From Caballeronia insecticola (GTDB lineage: Bacteria > Pseudomonadota > Gammaproteobacteria > Burkholderiales > Burkholderiaceae), in NCBI RefSeq assembly GCF_000402035.1, contig NC_021289.1, positions 558,001 to 622,000 on the forward strand: DNA of 64,000 nucleotides, read 5' to 3'. The notes below the pieces were generated by a model. It made no database searches. It worked only from the letters and a program-made list of their open reading frames with translations, and was not told where the DNA came from. The position numbers and the translations under genes are program-made. Of this stretch, positions 50,303 to 59,294 are shown piece by piece; position 1 is the stretch's first letter, and each line of letters begins with the position of its first letter.

Positions 50303-51581
50303 AACGATCATCGGCGCTCATACGCCGCAAGCAAAAAATCCGCCGATAGAAGGGCTCGCGTGGCCGGACGAAGGGCTGCAATGCATCCCGGACTGGGTGT
50401 ACACGAGCGAGGCAGTCTATGCACGCGAAGTCGAACGGATCTTTCATGGCCGCACCTGGAACTTCGTCGCGCTCGAAGCCGAAGTGCCGAATCCCGGCGA
50501 TTACAAGCGTTCGTATGTCGGGCCGACGCCGGTCGTCGTATCGCGCGCGGAAGATGGTTCGATCAACGTGTTCGAGAACCGATGCGCGCATCGCGGCGCG
50601 GAGTTTTGTCGTCATAGCCGCGGCAATAACAAGGAATTCGTGTGCCCTTATCACCAATGGTCGTATGACCTGAAGGGCAATCTTCAGGGCGTGCCGTTCC
50701 GGCGCGGCGTGAACAAGCTGGGCGGCATGCCGAAGGAGTTTCGCACCGACGCGCACGGACTGAAGAAGCTCGCGGTCGCGACGCGCAACGGCGTGGTGTT
50801 CGCGTCTTTCACGCACGACATGGAGCCGCTCGAAGACTATCTCACGCCCGAGATCCTGACGGACTTCGATGCCGTGTTCAACGGCAAGCCCTTGCGCGTG
50901 CTCGGCTTCTACAAGAACGAGTTGCCGTGCAACTGGAAGATGTATCACGAGAACCTGAAGGACCCGTATCACGCGACGCTGCTGCACTCGTTTCTCGTCG
51001 TGTTCGGTTTGCTCGTTGCGGGCAATCGCTCGGCGATGGTCGCAGACAGCAAGTACGGCATCCACGGCACGATGGCATCGGCGAAAAGCGATTCGCTCTA
51101 TGCGACCATCGACGAAGACAAGAAGAAGGAGATGCGCTCGTTTCACGATGGCATGACGCTGCGCGACGAGCGCTTCCTCGAGTTCATCAAGGAGTTCGAT
51201 TCCGAATGGTCCGTCACGATGCAGACCATCTGGCCGAACCTGATCGTGCAGCGCGAGATGAATACGCTCGGCGTGCGTCATATCGTGCCGAACGGCCCGA
51301 ACAGCATGATCATGTTGTGGACCATGTTCGGCTATGAGGACGACAGCGACGAGATGGTGCGGCACCGCTTGCGCCAGGGCAATCTGATGGGACCGTCCGG
51401 TTTTCTGGGTCTCGAAGACAACGAAGCGATGAAGTTCGTTCAGGAAGGCGTGCGCCGCTCGGCGAGCGACCGCAGCATCATCAAGCTCGACGGCGACAAG
51501 ATCGGCACGGCGGACAACCTGATCTCCGAGGCTGCCATTCGCGCCATGTACAAACATTATCGTGAAGTCATGGAGTTCTAG
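50289..51581 (+). CDS. Rieske oxygenase large (alpha) subunit, probable 6-hydroxypicolinate 3-monooxygenase
   Basis: 430 residues, GTG start at 50289-50291. Rieske ligands are ENRCAHRGAEF and FVCPYHQWSYD (about residues 96-122). The mononuclear iron site is in NWKMYHENLKDPYHATLLH, with the two His ligands, near residue 220. Overall closest in style to salicylate 5-hydroxylase/anthranilate-type hydroxylases (NagG, AndAc), which add one oxygen to the ring. In the pic context it should hydroxylate 6-hydroxypicolinate at C3 with its small subunit, ferredoxin and reductase. Adjacent to the beta-subunit gene without a gap (TAG-ATG). Confidence 0.88.
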   Translation: MYSSETIIGAHTPQAKNPPIEGLAWPDEGLQCIPDWVYTSEAVYAREVERIFHGRTWNFVALEAEVPNPGDYKRSYVGPTPVVVSRAEDGSINVFENRCAHRGAEFCRHSRGNNKEFVCPYHQWSYDLKGNLQGVPFRRGVNKLGGMPKEFRTDAHGLKKLAVATRNGVVFASFTHDMEPLEDYLTPEILTDFDAVFNGKPLRVLGFYKNELPCNWKMYHENLKDPYHATLLHSFLVVFGLLVAGNRSAMVADSKYGIHGTMASAKSDSLYATIDEDKKKEMRSFHDGMTLRDERFLEFIKEFDSEWSVTMQTIWPNLIVQREMNTLGVRHIVPNGPNSMIMLWTMFGYEDDSDEMVRHRLRQGNLMGPSGFLGLEDNEAMKFVQEGVRRSASDRSIIKLDGDKIGTADNLISEAAIRAMYKHYREVMEF

Positions 51582-52091
51582 ATGTTGCCAGGATTCGAGA
51601 AGCAGCCCATCGCGCACGACCAGGCGCTGATCGCGCGCGCCGCGGTGGAGGATTTTCATGCCGAGTATTGCGCGGCGCTGGATAGCGGCGACATCGAGCG
51701 CTGGCCGGAGTTCTTTACCGAGAACTGCCTCTATCGCGTGACCGAGTACGAAAACGCGGCCAACGGCTTTCCCGTGGGGCTCGTGTATGCGGAAGGGCGC
51801 AACATGCTGCGCGACCGTGCAGTGGCAATCGCGCGCACGCAGATGTTCGCGCCGCGCCAGATGCTGCATTTCGTCTCGAACGTGCGCATCCTGAACGCGA
51901 ATGACGAGGAGATCGTCGCGCAGAGCAATTACATGCTGCTGCAGACGCTCGTCGAAGGCGCGACCACGTTGCATCAGGCGGGCAGGCTTTTTGATCGCTT
52001 CGCGCGCAATGGTAACGTTCTTCTGCTAAAGGAAAGACAGGCGGTCTACGATACGGCGATGATCGCCAACGATCTCGCTTACCCCGTTTGA
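51582..52091 (+). CDS. Rieske oxygenase small (beta) subunit
   Basis: 169 residues, NTF2-like alpha+beta cone fold (AVEDFHAEYCAALDSGDIERWPEFFTENCLYRVTEYENAANGFPVGLVYAEGRNMLRDRAVAI). Structural partner of the alpha subunit in an alpha3beta3 oxygenase. Starts on the base after the alpha stop codon. Confidence 0.9.
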   Translation: MLPGFEKQPIAHDQALIARAAVEDFHAEYCAALDSGDIERWPEFFTENCLYRVTEYENAANGFPVGLVYAEGRNMLRDRAVAIARTQMFAPRQMLHFVSNVRILNANDEEIVAQSNYMLLQTLVEGATTLHQAGRLFDRFARNGNVLLLKERQAVYDTAMIANDLAYPV

Positions 52092-52113
52092 GCGCCGATC
52101 CCGGAGAGTGTGC

Positions 52114-54546
52114 ATGAGTCATACGGAAGGTACGGAACACACGGAACGCACGGAACATGCGGAAGCGCCGGTCGAGAGCGGGGGTGTCGGCGCGCGCGTG
52201 AGACGTCGCGAAGACGAACGGCATCTGCATGGGAAAGGCCGCTTCGTCGCCGACTATACGTTTCCGGATTTGCAGGAAGTCGCGTTTCTGCGCAGTCCCG
52301 TTGCTCATGCGCGTATCGTGCGCATCGGCAAGCCGGAGCGTTTTGCGGCGCAAGTGATTTTGCGCGATGACATGCAGGGCGCGAGCGATATCGTCGCGGA
52401 TTCGAGTCTGCCGTCGTACAAGGCGTCTTCGCATCCGCCGCTTGCATCGGGCAAGGTGCGTTTCGTCGGCGAACCGGTCGCAATGTGCTTCGCCAAGACA
52501 CGCGCGCAGGCCGAAGACATCGCCGAGGAAATCGAACTCGATCTCGACGAACTGCCCGCATTCGCGAATGCCTTTACAGCGCGAGAACGCACGGATGTGC
52601 GCGTGCACGATCACTGGACCGACAATCTTTTTCTCGACCTCAAGGCCGATGTGAATTTCGACGAGCGTGCGAAGGATGCGCCCGTCGTCGTGCGGCAGAA
52701 GGTGGATCTCGCGCGTCAGTGCATGGTGCCGATGGAAGGCAAGGCCGTGCTCGCGTATTGGGACCACACGCATGGGCAACTTGTCGTCATTACGTCGACG
52801 CAAGTGCCGCACATGATTCGCACGGTGCTGTCGCAGTGTCTGGGTATCGATCATGCGCAAGTGCGCGTCATCTCGCCCGATGTCGGCGGCGCGTTCGGAT
52901 ATAAGTGCGTGCTGCAGCAGGAGGAGCTATGCATTGCGTGGCTCGCGCTGACCTATAAGCGGCCGTTCCGTTTTATCGAAGACAGGCGCGAGCATCTGAT
53001 CGCCGGTGCGAACTCGCGCCAGCATCATTACGAACTCACCGCGTATGCCGACAAGAACGGCCGCCTGCTCGCGCTCGATGCGGAACTGCTGATCGACGGT
53101 GGCGCGTATTCGGCATGGCCCTTCACGATAGGCCTCGAAACGGGTCAGGCGCTCGGCAATCTTCCAGGTCCGTATGATTTCTCGGGCTATCGATGCCGCA
53201 CGCAATGCGCGGCGACCAACAAGCCGGGCTTTCTGCCGTATCGCGGCGTGGCGCGCACGGGCGTGTGCTTCGCGATCGAACTGACGATGGATGCGATCGC
53301 GCGCGCAGTCGGCCGCGAAGCGTGGGAAGTCCGTCACGACAATCTCGTGCGCGGCGCGGACATGCCTTATACCAACGTCGTGAAGAAGCATTACGACAGC
53401 GGCGACTTTCAGGAAAGCCTGCGGCGCGCAGTGGCGCAACTCGATGTGCCGAAGTGGCGCGCGCGGCAGAAGGCGGGCGAGAAGGACGGGCGTCTTGTCG
53501 GCATCGGCTTCGCTACGTTCACCGAGCAATCCGCGCATGGCACGGCCGTGTTCGCATCATGGGGACTGCCGGTCGTGCCGGGCTACGATCTCGCGACCGT
53601 GCGCATCACCGCCGATGGCGGGCTCGAAGTGCGCGCGGGCATTCATTCGCACGGACAAGGCATGGAGACGACGCTCGCGCAGATCGCGAACGAAGTGCTC
53701 GACGTGCCGCTGCAAAAGATCAAGGTCGTGCATGGCGATACCGCGCTCACGCCGTATTCCACGGGCACGTATGCGTCGCGCAGCATCGTGATGGCGGGCG
53801 GTGCGGTGGCCGCGACGTGCCGCGAGCTCGTGCCGCGTCTGCTCCTTATCGGTGCGCATCTGTTGGGTGAAGAACAGGAAGCGGTGCGTTTCGAACATGG
53901 CGCCGTAGTCGGTGCGAAGGGCAGCGTGAGCATTGAGGACATCGCGACGGCTTGGTATCTGCGGCCCGAACGTTTGCCTGCGGGCGTCAGTCTCGCGGGT
54001 CTGGAAGCGACGCAAGGCTTCAAGCCGAAGGTCGATACCGGCGCGTTCAGCTACGCGACGCACGCTGCGGCAGTAGCCGTCGATACGAAGACCGGCGATG
54101 TCGAGATTCTCGATTACGTGATCGTCGAGGATTGCGGCCGCATGATCAACCCGATGGTCGTCGAGGGGCAAACCATCGGCGGTACGGCGCAAGGCATTGG
54201 CACGGCGTTCTATGAAGAAACGCTTTACGACGACAACGCGCAGCCGCTCACATCGACACTTGCCGATTACATGTTGCCCGGCCCGACGGAGTTGCCGTCG
54301 CTGACGATCATTCATATGGAAACGCCTTCGCCCTATACGGAGTTCGGTGCCAAGGGCGTGGGTGAAGGCGGCGCGATCGCACCGCCGGCCGCGCTCTTCA
54401 ATGCGGTGAACGATGCGCTCACGCCGCTCGGTGCGCTCGTGTCGGAAACGCCGCTGACGCCGCGTCGTTTGCTCGCGGCCATCGGAGCGGCCAAGGCCAG
54501 GCAAGCTGCGAGCAAGCGGGAGCTGAGTCCGGAGGTGGCGGAATGA
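52114..54546 (+). CDS. Molybdenum-containing hydroxylase large subunit, probable picolinate dehydrogenase
   Basis: 810 residues from ATG 52114, whose spacing from GGAGA (52103-52107) is right; GTG 52108 is too close. Residues about 5-20 are a short TE-rich repeat (TEGTEHTERTEHAEA). The xanthine dehydrogenase fold follows: RFVADYTFPDLQEVAFLRSPVAHARI, VRFVGEPVAMCFAKTRAQAED, DVGGAFGYKCVLQQEEL and the glutamate base in GAKGVGEGGAIAPPAALFNAV. Family members hydroxylate N-heterocycles next to nitrogen using water and Mo-pterin cytosine dinucleotide. Here it would convert picolinate to 6-hydroxypicolinate (PicA). The FAD and Fe-S subunits follow. Confidence 0.88.
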   Translation: MSHTEGTEHTERTEHAEAPVESGGVGARVRRREDERHLHGKGRFVADYTFPDLQEVAFLRSPVAHARIVRIGKPERFAAQVILRDDMQGASDIVADSSLPSYKASSHPPLASGKVRFVGEPVAMCFAKTRAQAEDIAEEIELDLDELPAFANAFTARERTDVRVHDHWTDNLFLDLKADVNFDERAKDAPVVVRQKVDLARQCMVPMEGKAVLAYWDHTHGQLVVITSTQVPHMIRTVLSQCLGIDHAQVRVISPDVGGAFGYKCVLQQEELCIAWLALTYKRPFRFIEDRREHLIAGANSRQHHYELTAYADKNGRLLALDAELLIDGGAYSAWPFTIGLETGQALGNLPGPYDFSGYRCRTQCAATNKPGFLPYRGVARTGVCFAIELTMDAIARAVGREAWEVRHDNLVRGADMPYTNVVKKHYDSGDFQESLRRAVAQLDVPKWRARQKAGEKDGRLVGIGFATFTEQSAHGTAVFASWGLPVVPGYDLATVRITADGGLEVRAGIHSHGQGMETTLAQIANEVLDVPLQKIKVVHGDTALTPYSTGTYASRSIVMAGGAVAATCRELVPRLLLIGAHLLGEEQEAVRFEHGAVVGAKGSVSIEDIATAWYLRPERLPAGVSLAGLEATQGFKPKVDTGAFSYATHAAAVAVDTKTGDVEILDYVIVEDCGRMINPMVVEGQTIGGTAQGIGTAFYEETLYDDNAQPLTSTLADYMLPGPTELPSLTIIHMETPSPYTEFGAKGVGEGGAIAPPAALFNAVNDALTPLGALVSETPLTPRRLLAAIGAAKARQAASKRELSPEVAE

Positions 54547-55379
54547 AGGCCGCAGCGTTCGACTATGTGATGGCAGCAACGTTGCCCGAAGCGTTAAAGG
54601 AATTGAGCGGCGCAAAGCCGATATCCGGCAGCCAGTCGATGGGTCCGATGCTCAATCTGCGTCTTGCGCGTCCGGGCCGCATCGTCGACGTATCGCGCAT
54701 CGCCGACTTGCGTAGCGTCGCCGAAGCGGGCGAGTTCGTTCGCGTGGGCGCTGCGGTCACGCATGCCGAAATCGAAGACGGCAAGCATGCGCTGCTGCGT
54801 CATCCGTTCATGCAACATGTGGCGGCGGGCATCGCATACCGGGCAATTCGCAATCGCGGCACTATCGGCGGCAGTCTCGCGCATGCCGATCCCGCTGCGG
54901 ACTGGCCGCTTGCATTGTCGGCACTGGATGCGCGGCTGGAGTTATCGAAAGCGGACGGCACGCGGCAAGTGCGCGTAAGCGATTTTATGCTCGGCGCATT
55001 CACGACGCTGCTCGACGAAGGCGAGATCATCACCGCCGTGTTGTTGCCGAGGCTCGGCACGACGCTGCGTTGGGGTTACTACAAGTTGTGCCGCAAGACC
55101 GGCGAGTTCGCGCACGCAAGCGCGGCCGCTGCCTTCGATGCGCGAACGGGTCTTGCCCGCGTGGTGCTCGGCGCGCTCGACGGTCCTCCGGCCGCACTCG
55201 ACGAACTCGCGCGGCACATCGCGCAACGCGGCCCGGCCGCGGCAACCGGCGATGCGCTTGCGCAAGCTGTTGCAAACGCGATGCCCAATGCAGACGACAT
55301 CGACCGTTCGATTCACGCGGCGGCGCTCGAGCGCTGCCTCGCACAGGCGTTCGGCGTGTCGAACGTGAACCAGGCTTAA
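54543..55379 (+). CDS. FAD-binding subunit of the molybdenum hydroxylase (PicA-type)
   Basis: 278 residues, CO-dehydrogenase medium-subunit fold: AKPISGSQSMGPMLNLRLARPGRIVDVSRI and AYRAIRNRGTIGGSLAHADPAADWP, the FAD-binding loops. Overlaps the Mo subunit gene by four bases (ATGA). It passes electrons from the Mo/Fe-S centres to the acceptor. Confidence 0.9.
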   Translation: MKAAAFDYVMAATLPEALKELSGAKPISGSQSMGPMLNLRLARPGRIVDVSRIADLRSVAEAGEFVRVGAAVTHAEIEDGKHALLRHPFMQHVAAGIAYRAIRNRGTIGGSLAHADPAADWPLALSALDARLELSKADGTRQVRVSDFMLGAFTTLLDEGEIITAVLLPRLGTTLRWGYYKLCRKTGEFAHASAAAAFDARTGLARVVLGALDGPPAALDELARHIAQRGPAAATGDALAQAVANAMPNADDIDRSIHAAALERCLAQAFGVSNVNQA

Positions 55380-55389
55380 AGAGACTGCA

Positions 55390-56580
55390 ATGTCCGTGAT
55401 CGAACTCACCATCAACGACCGCTCCGTGCGCGGCGATATCGAAGCGCGCATGCATCTCGGCGACTTCCTGCGCGATACACAAAATCTGACGGGCACGCAT
55501 CTCGGCTGCGAACACGGCGTATGCGGTGCCTGTACCGTACTCGTCGACGGCGAGCCGGTGCGCTCGTGCATCACGTTCGCCGTTGCGTGCGATCAACAGA
55601 AAGTCCGCACGATAGAAGGCTTCGACGAAGACGAACTGATGAAGCGTCTGCGTCATTCGTTCTCGATCCATCATGGCTTGCAATGCGGCTACTGCACGCC
55701 GGGCATGCTGATCACCGCGCGCGATATCGTGCGCCGCTTCCCCGATGCCGACGAAGCGCGCATCCGGCTGGAGTTGTCGGGGAACCTGTGCCGATGTACG
55801 GGCTACATGGGCATCGTCGCGGCGATCAAGGCGGTGCTTCATGACCTCAAGGAAAATCCGCTTGCAGATGCACCCGTTGCACGCGCAATAGTTAGCGATG
55901 CAACTATCTCGGCGCCTGCGTTTCAGACGTTCGCCGCTGCGCCTGCCAGCGCGCCGCCCACGCCTGCGGTAGCGAATACCGCATCGACGGATCAGCCCGC
56001 CGCGCAGCGCAAGGGTTGGACCGCCATCGACGACAGCTTCGTCGTGCCCTTTGCGCTTGAGCGCGTGTGGGCGTTCATGGGCGATCTGCCATCGGTGACA
56101 TCGTGTCTTCCGGGCGCCGAATTGCTCGAACACGATGGCGAAACCGTGAAAGGCAAGATCGCGATCAAGTTCGGCCCGATGTCGGCGAACTTCGTGGGCG
56201 CCGCGCGGCTCGAACGCGACGACGCCGCCCATCGCGCAGTGATGCACGGCGCCGGACAGGACAACATCAGCCGCTCGCGCGCCAATGGCGATGTCACGTA
56301 TGCGTTGACGAGCGAAGCGGACGGTATGCAAACGCGCGTCGCCGTCACGCTGGAATACATGCTGCAAGGGCCGCTTGCGCAGTTTTCGCGCTCGGGTCTG
56401 GTCAAGGATTTCGTGCGCCGCATGATCGCGGACTTCGGCGCGCGCATCACGGCGCAACTCGGCGGAAACGCCGCACCGGATGCATCCGTATCGGCATCGT
56501 CCGCGAAGTTCAACGCGGGCAGCCTCGTGTGGAGCGTCATCTGGGGGCGCATCAAACAGATTTTCGGAAAGGGCGATTAA
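55390..56580 (+). CDS. [2Fe-2S] subunit of the molybdenum hydroxylase fused to a CoxG domain
   Basis: 396 residues. Residues 1 to about 165 are the small subunit with cluster I (LGCEHGVCGACTVLVDGEPVRSC) and cluster II (QCGYCTPGML, LCRCTGYMGI). After an Ala/Pro-rich linker, residues about 205-365 are a CoxG/SRPBCC domain (FVVPFALERVWAFMGDLPSVTSCLPGAELLEHDGETVKGKIAIKFGPMSANFVGAARLE). The C-terminus ends with a membrane-directed helix (GSLVWSVIWGRIKQIF). CoxG proteins anchor or assemble CO-dehydrogenase at the membrane, so the fusion may tie this hydroxylase to a quinone acceptor. Confidence 0.88.
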   Translation: MSVIELTINDRSVRGDIEARMHLGDFLRDTQNLTGTHLGCEHGVCGACTVLVDGEPVRSCITFAVACDQQKVRTIEGFDEDELMKRLRHSFSIHHGLQCGYCTPGMLITARDIVRRFPDADEARIRLELSGNLCRCTGYMGIVAAIKAVLHDLKENPLADAPVARAIVSDATISAPAFQTFAAAPASAPPTPAVANTASTDQPAAQRKGWTAIDDSFVVPFALERVWAFMGDLPSVTSCLPGAELLEHDGETVKGKIAIKFGPMSANFVGAARLERDDAAHRAVMHGAGQDNISRSRANGDVTYALTSEADGMQTRVAVTLEYMLQGPLAQFSRSGLVKDFVRRMIADFGARITAQLGGNAAPDASVSASSAKFNAGSLVWSVIWGRIKQIFGKGD

Positions 56581-56634
56581 GCGACCATGTCCGGAGCGCA
56601 CGCGGTCCGGTACATCATCACTTCGATCATATCG

Positions 56635-56646
56635 TCAGCCTACTGA
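56635..56646. promoter_or_regulatory. PicR-type operator before the decarboxylase gene
   Basis: TCAG-CCTA-CTGA lies 16 bases before the ATG of the amidohydrolase-family gene. Same motif as at 48696 and at 63304/63444. Confidence 0.65.
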
Positions 56647-56661
56647 TCAAATGGGGACTCA

Positions 56662-57654
56662 ATGAGCACGATGAGCACAATCAGCACGATGAGCAATCGG
56701 ATTCGCAAGATCGCTCTGGAAGAGCACTTCAGCACGCCGGGCTTTCAAGGCTATTCAAAGAGCTTCACGCAACATATCGCACCGGAAGTGCTGCGCGATC
56801 TCGCGGCGCGTCTCACGGACTTCGACGAGCAGCGCATTGCCGAAATGGACCGCGCGGGCATCGACTATACGATTCTGTCGCAGACGGGGCCGAGCGTGCA
56901 GGGCGAGCCCGATGCAACGCTCGCCATCAGCCGCGCGAAGGAAAGCAATGACTTCCTCGCCGGGCAGATCGCACGGCATCCCGCGCGCTTCGGCGGCTTT
57001 GCGACCTTGCCGATGCATACGGCAAAGGCCGCATCCGACGAACTGACGCGCGCCGTGCGCGAACTCGGCTTCAAGGGCGCGCTCGTCAACGGCCACACGC
57101 TGGGCGTCTATTACGACGATCGCTCATACGATTCCTTTTGGGCGACCATGCAGGAACTCGATGTGCCCTTATACCTGCATCCGACCGATGCGTTCGTGAA
57201 TCCGCGCGTGCTCGACGGTCATCCCGAACTCGCGGGCGCGACCTGGGGATGGGGCGTCGAAACCGGCAGTCATGCGTTACGCCTGCTCTTTAGCGGCGTA
57301 TTCGACCGCTTCCCGAAGCTGAAGATCATTCTCGGCCACATGGGCGAAGGCTTGCCGTTTCTGCGCTGGCGCTTCGACAGCCGCTTTGCTGTGTATTCGC
57401 ATGGCGTGAGTCTCGAACGTGCGCCTTCGGAATACATCGGCACGAACATCCTGATCACGACATCGGGTGTGTGTTCCGCGCCCGCGCTGATCGGCGCGAT
57501 CGGCGAAATGGGGGCGCATGCGGTGATGTTCTCGGTGGACTATCCGTACGAATCCACGCAGATCGCAGCGGAGTTCATCGAACGCGCACCGCTCGACGAT
57601 GCGACGCGCGCGCTCGTCTGTCACGGCAACGCCGAACGCATCTTCCGCCTCTGA
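56662..57654 (+). CDS. picC: Amidohydrolase-family decarboxylase, probable 3,6-dihydroxypicolinate decarboxylase
   Basis: 330 residues. The N-terminus carries a short repeat (MSTMSTISTMS), then IALEEHFSTPGF, the metal-ligand E-x-H (about E20 and H22). Further ligands: the LYLHPTDAF His, the ILGHMGEGLPFLRWRFDSR His and the SVDYPYE Asp (about D293). It aligns in plan with gamma-resorcylate and 2,3-dihydroxybenzoate decarboxylases, including ATWGWGVETGSHALRLL. It would remove the carboxylate from 3,6-dihydroxypicolinate to give 2,5-dihydroxypyridine. It has its own operator. Confidence 0.82.
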   Translation: MSTMSTISTMSNRIRKIALEEHFSTPGFQGYSKSFTQHIAPEVLRDLAARLTDFDEQRIAEMDRAGIDYTILSQTGPSVQGEPDATLAISRAKESNDFLAGQIARHPARFGGFATLPMHTAKAASDELTRAVRELGFKGALVNGHTLGVYYDDRSYDSFWATMQELDVPLYLHPTDAFVNPRVLDGHPELAGATWGWGVETGSHALRLLFSGVFDRFPKLKIILGHMGEGLPFLRWRFDSRFAVYSHGVSLERAPSEYIGTNILITTSGVCSAPALIGAIGEMGAHAVMFSVDYPYESTQIAAEFIERAPLDDATRALVCHGNAERIFRL

Positions 57655-57687
57655 CATTCAGAACACTTCAAGCACATGGAGCAGCAC

Positions 57688-58440
57688 ATGACGAAGCCTT
57701 ATCGCATCGGCCAGATCGTGCCGAGTTCGAACACCACGATGGAAACCGAGATTCCCGCGATGTTGCTCGCGCGCCAGACGATCCGTCCCGAACGCTTCAC
57801 GTTTCATTCGAGCCGCATGCGCATGAAGAAAGTGGTCAAGGAGGAACTCGCCGCGATGGATGGCGAGTCGGACCGCTGCGCAATCGAGCTTTCCGATGCG
57901 CGCGTCGATGTGCTCGGTTATGCGTGTCTCGTCGCGATCATGGCGATGGGACATGGCTATCACCGTGTATCGCAAAAGCGTCTGCACGAGCGCACCGTGG
58001 AGAACGGCGGCGCTGCACCTGTCGTTACGAGCGCGGGCGCACTGGTCGATGCGTTGAAGGTGATCGGCGCGAAACGCGTCGTGGTCGTGACGCCTTATAT
58101 GAAGCCGCTGACCGAACTCGTCGTCGACTATATCCGCAACGAAGACTACGACGTGATCGACTATCGCGCGCTCGAGATTCCGGACAATCTCGACGTTGCC
58201 CGGCACGATCCGGCGCTGTTGCCTGAGATCGTCATGTCGATGCGTTATCAGGAAGCCGACGCCATCGTGCTGTCTGCGTGCGTTCAGATGCCGTCGCTGC
58301 CGGTTATAGCGAAGGTCGAGGCGATGACGGGCAAGCCGGTCGTCACAGCCGCTGTCGCGACGACCTATGCCATGCTCAAACAACTCGGACTGGAAGCCAT
58401 CGTTCCCGGCGCGGGCGCGTTGCTGTCCGGCGCGTATTGA
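57688..58440 (+). CDS. picG: Maleate cis-trans isomerase
   Basis: 250 residues from ATG 57688, which has GGAG at 57678-57681; an upstream ATG at 57676 has no ribosome site. Asp/Glu racemase superfamily with the two catalytic cysteines in VLGYACLVAIMAMG (near residue 80) and VLSACVQMPSLPVI (near residue 197). NicE/MaiA-type. Isomerises maleate to fumarate, the last step of the 2,5-dihydroxypyridine branch. Confidence 0.88.
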   Translation: MTKPYRIGQIVPSSNTTMETEIPAMLLARQTIRPERFTFHSSRMRMKKVVKEELAAMDGESDRCAIELSDARVDVLGYACLVAIMAMGHGYHRVSQKRLHERTVENGGAAPVVTSAGALVDALKVIGAKRVVVVTPYMKPLTELVVDYIRNEDYDVIDYRALEIPDNLDVARHDPALLPEIVMSMRYQEADAIVLSACVQMPSLPVIAKVEAMTGKPVVTAAVATTYAMLKQLGLEAIVPGAGALLSGAY

Positions 58441-58451
58441 GCGAGGCCGGT

Positions 58452-59294
58452 ATGTCGAGCTATCTATACGGCGCGAACGTTCAGGCAAACGGCATCCGTC
58501 AACACTATCTACGCTATGGCGGTACGCGCGCGGAACGCGACCCCGTGATCATCGTGCCGGGCATCACGAGTCCGGCTGTCACGTGGGGCTTCGTCGCGGA
58601 GCATATCGGCAAGACGTTCGATACCTACGTGCTCGACGTGCGGGGACGCGGCCTGTCGTTCGCATCGGAATCGCTCGATTACAGCCTCGATGCGCAAGCG
58701 GCCGATTTGATTGCATTCGCAACTACTTTGGGATTCGAGCGTTACAGCGTCATCGGCCATTCGATGGGCGCGCGTATCGGCATTCGCGCGGCGCGTGCGA
58801 AGCCCGTAGGCATGGCGCGCATTGCGATGATCGATCCTCCCGTGTCAGGTCCGGGACGCCGGCCGTATCCGTCGCAATTGCCTTGGTATATCGATTCGAT
58901 TCGCCAGTCGCGGGAAGGCATGAGCGCGGATGCGATGCGCGCCTTCTGCCCGACCTGGACCAACGAGCAACTCGCGTTGCGCGCCGAATGGCTGCATACG
59001 TGCGACGAACGCGCGATCCGCGCGAGCTTCGAGGGCTTTCATACCGACGACATTCACGCCGATCTTCCGCATCTGAAGATACCCGCGCTACTCGTTACGG
59101 CGGGACGCGGCGACGTCGTGCGTGATGCCGATGTCGACGAGATACGCGCGCTTGTGCCGCAACTCGAACATGTGCGCGTACCCGATGCGGGCCACATGAT
59201 TCCGTGGGATGACGAAGCCGGTTTCTACGCGGCGCTCGGCGATTTTCTGGGTGCATCACTCAGCGAACAAGGAGGCAGGCATGCCAGTCAGTGA
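58452..59294 (+). CDS. picE: N-formylmaleamate deformylase (alpha/beta hydrolase)
   Basis: 280 residues from ATG 58452. VIIVPGITSPAVTWGFVAEHI (oxyanion region), VIGHSMGARIGIRAARAKP (nucleophile Ser in GHSMG) and a C-terminal DAGHMIPWDD (His). NicD/PicE-type hydrolases deformylate N-formylmaleamate to maleamate and formate. Its 3' end overlaps the dioxygenase gene by 14 bases. Confidence 0.85.
   Translation: MSSYLYGANVQANGIRQHYLRYGGTRAERDPVIIVPGITSPAVTWGFVAEHIGKTFDTYVLDVRGRGLSFASESLDYSLDAQAADLIAFATTLGFERYSVIGHSMGARIGIRAARAKPVGMARIAMIDPPVSGPGRRPYPSQLPWYIDSIRQSREGMSADAMRAFCPTWTNEQLALRAEWLHTCDERAIRASFEGFHTDDIHADLPHLKIPALLVTAGRGDVVRDADVDEIRALVPQLEHVRVPDAGHMIPWDDEAGFYAALGDFLGASLSEQGGRHASQ

Noticed and set aside
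50235..51974. 579-codon minus-strand open frame opposite the Rieske alpha/beta genes
   Set aside because: Antisense shadow; no recognisable domain.
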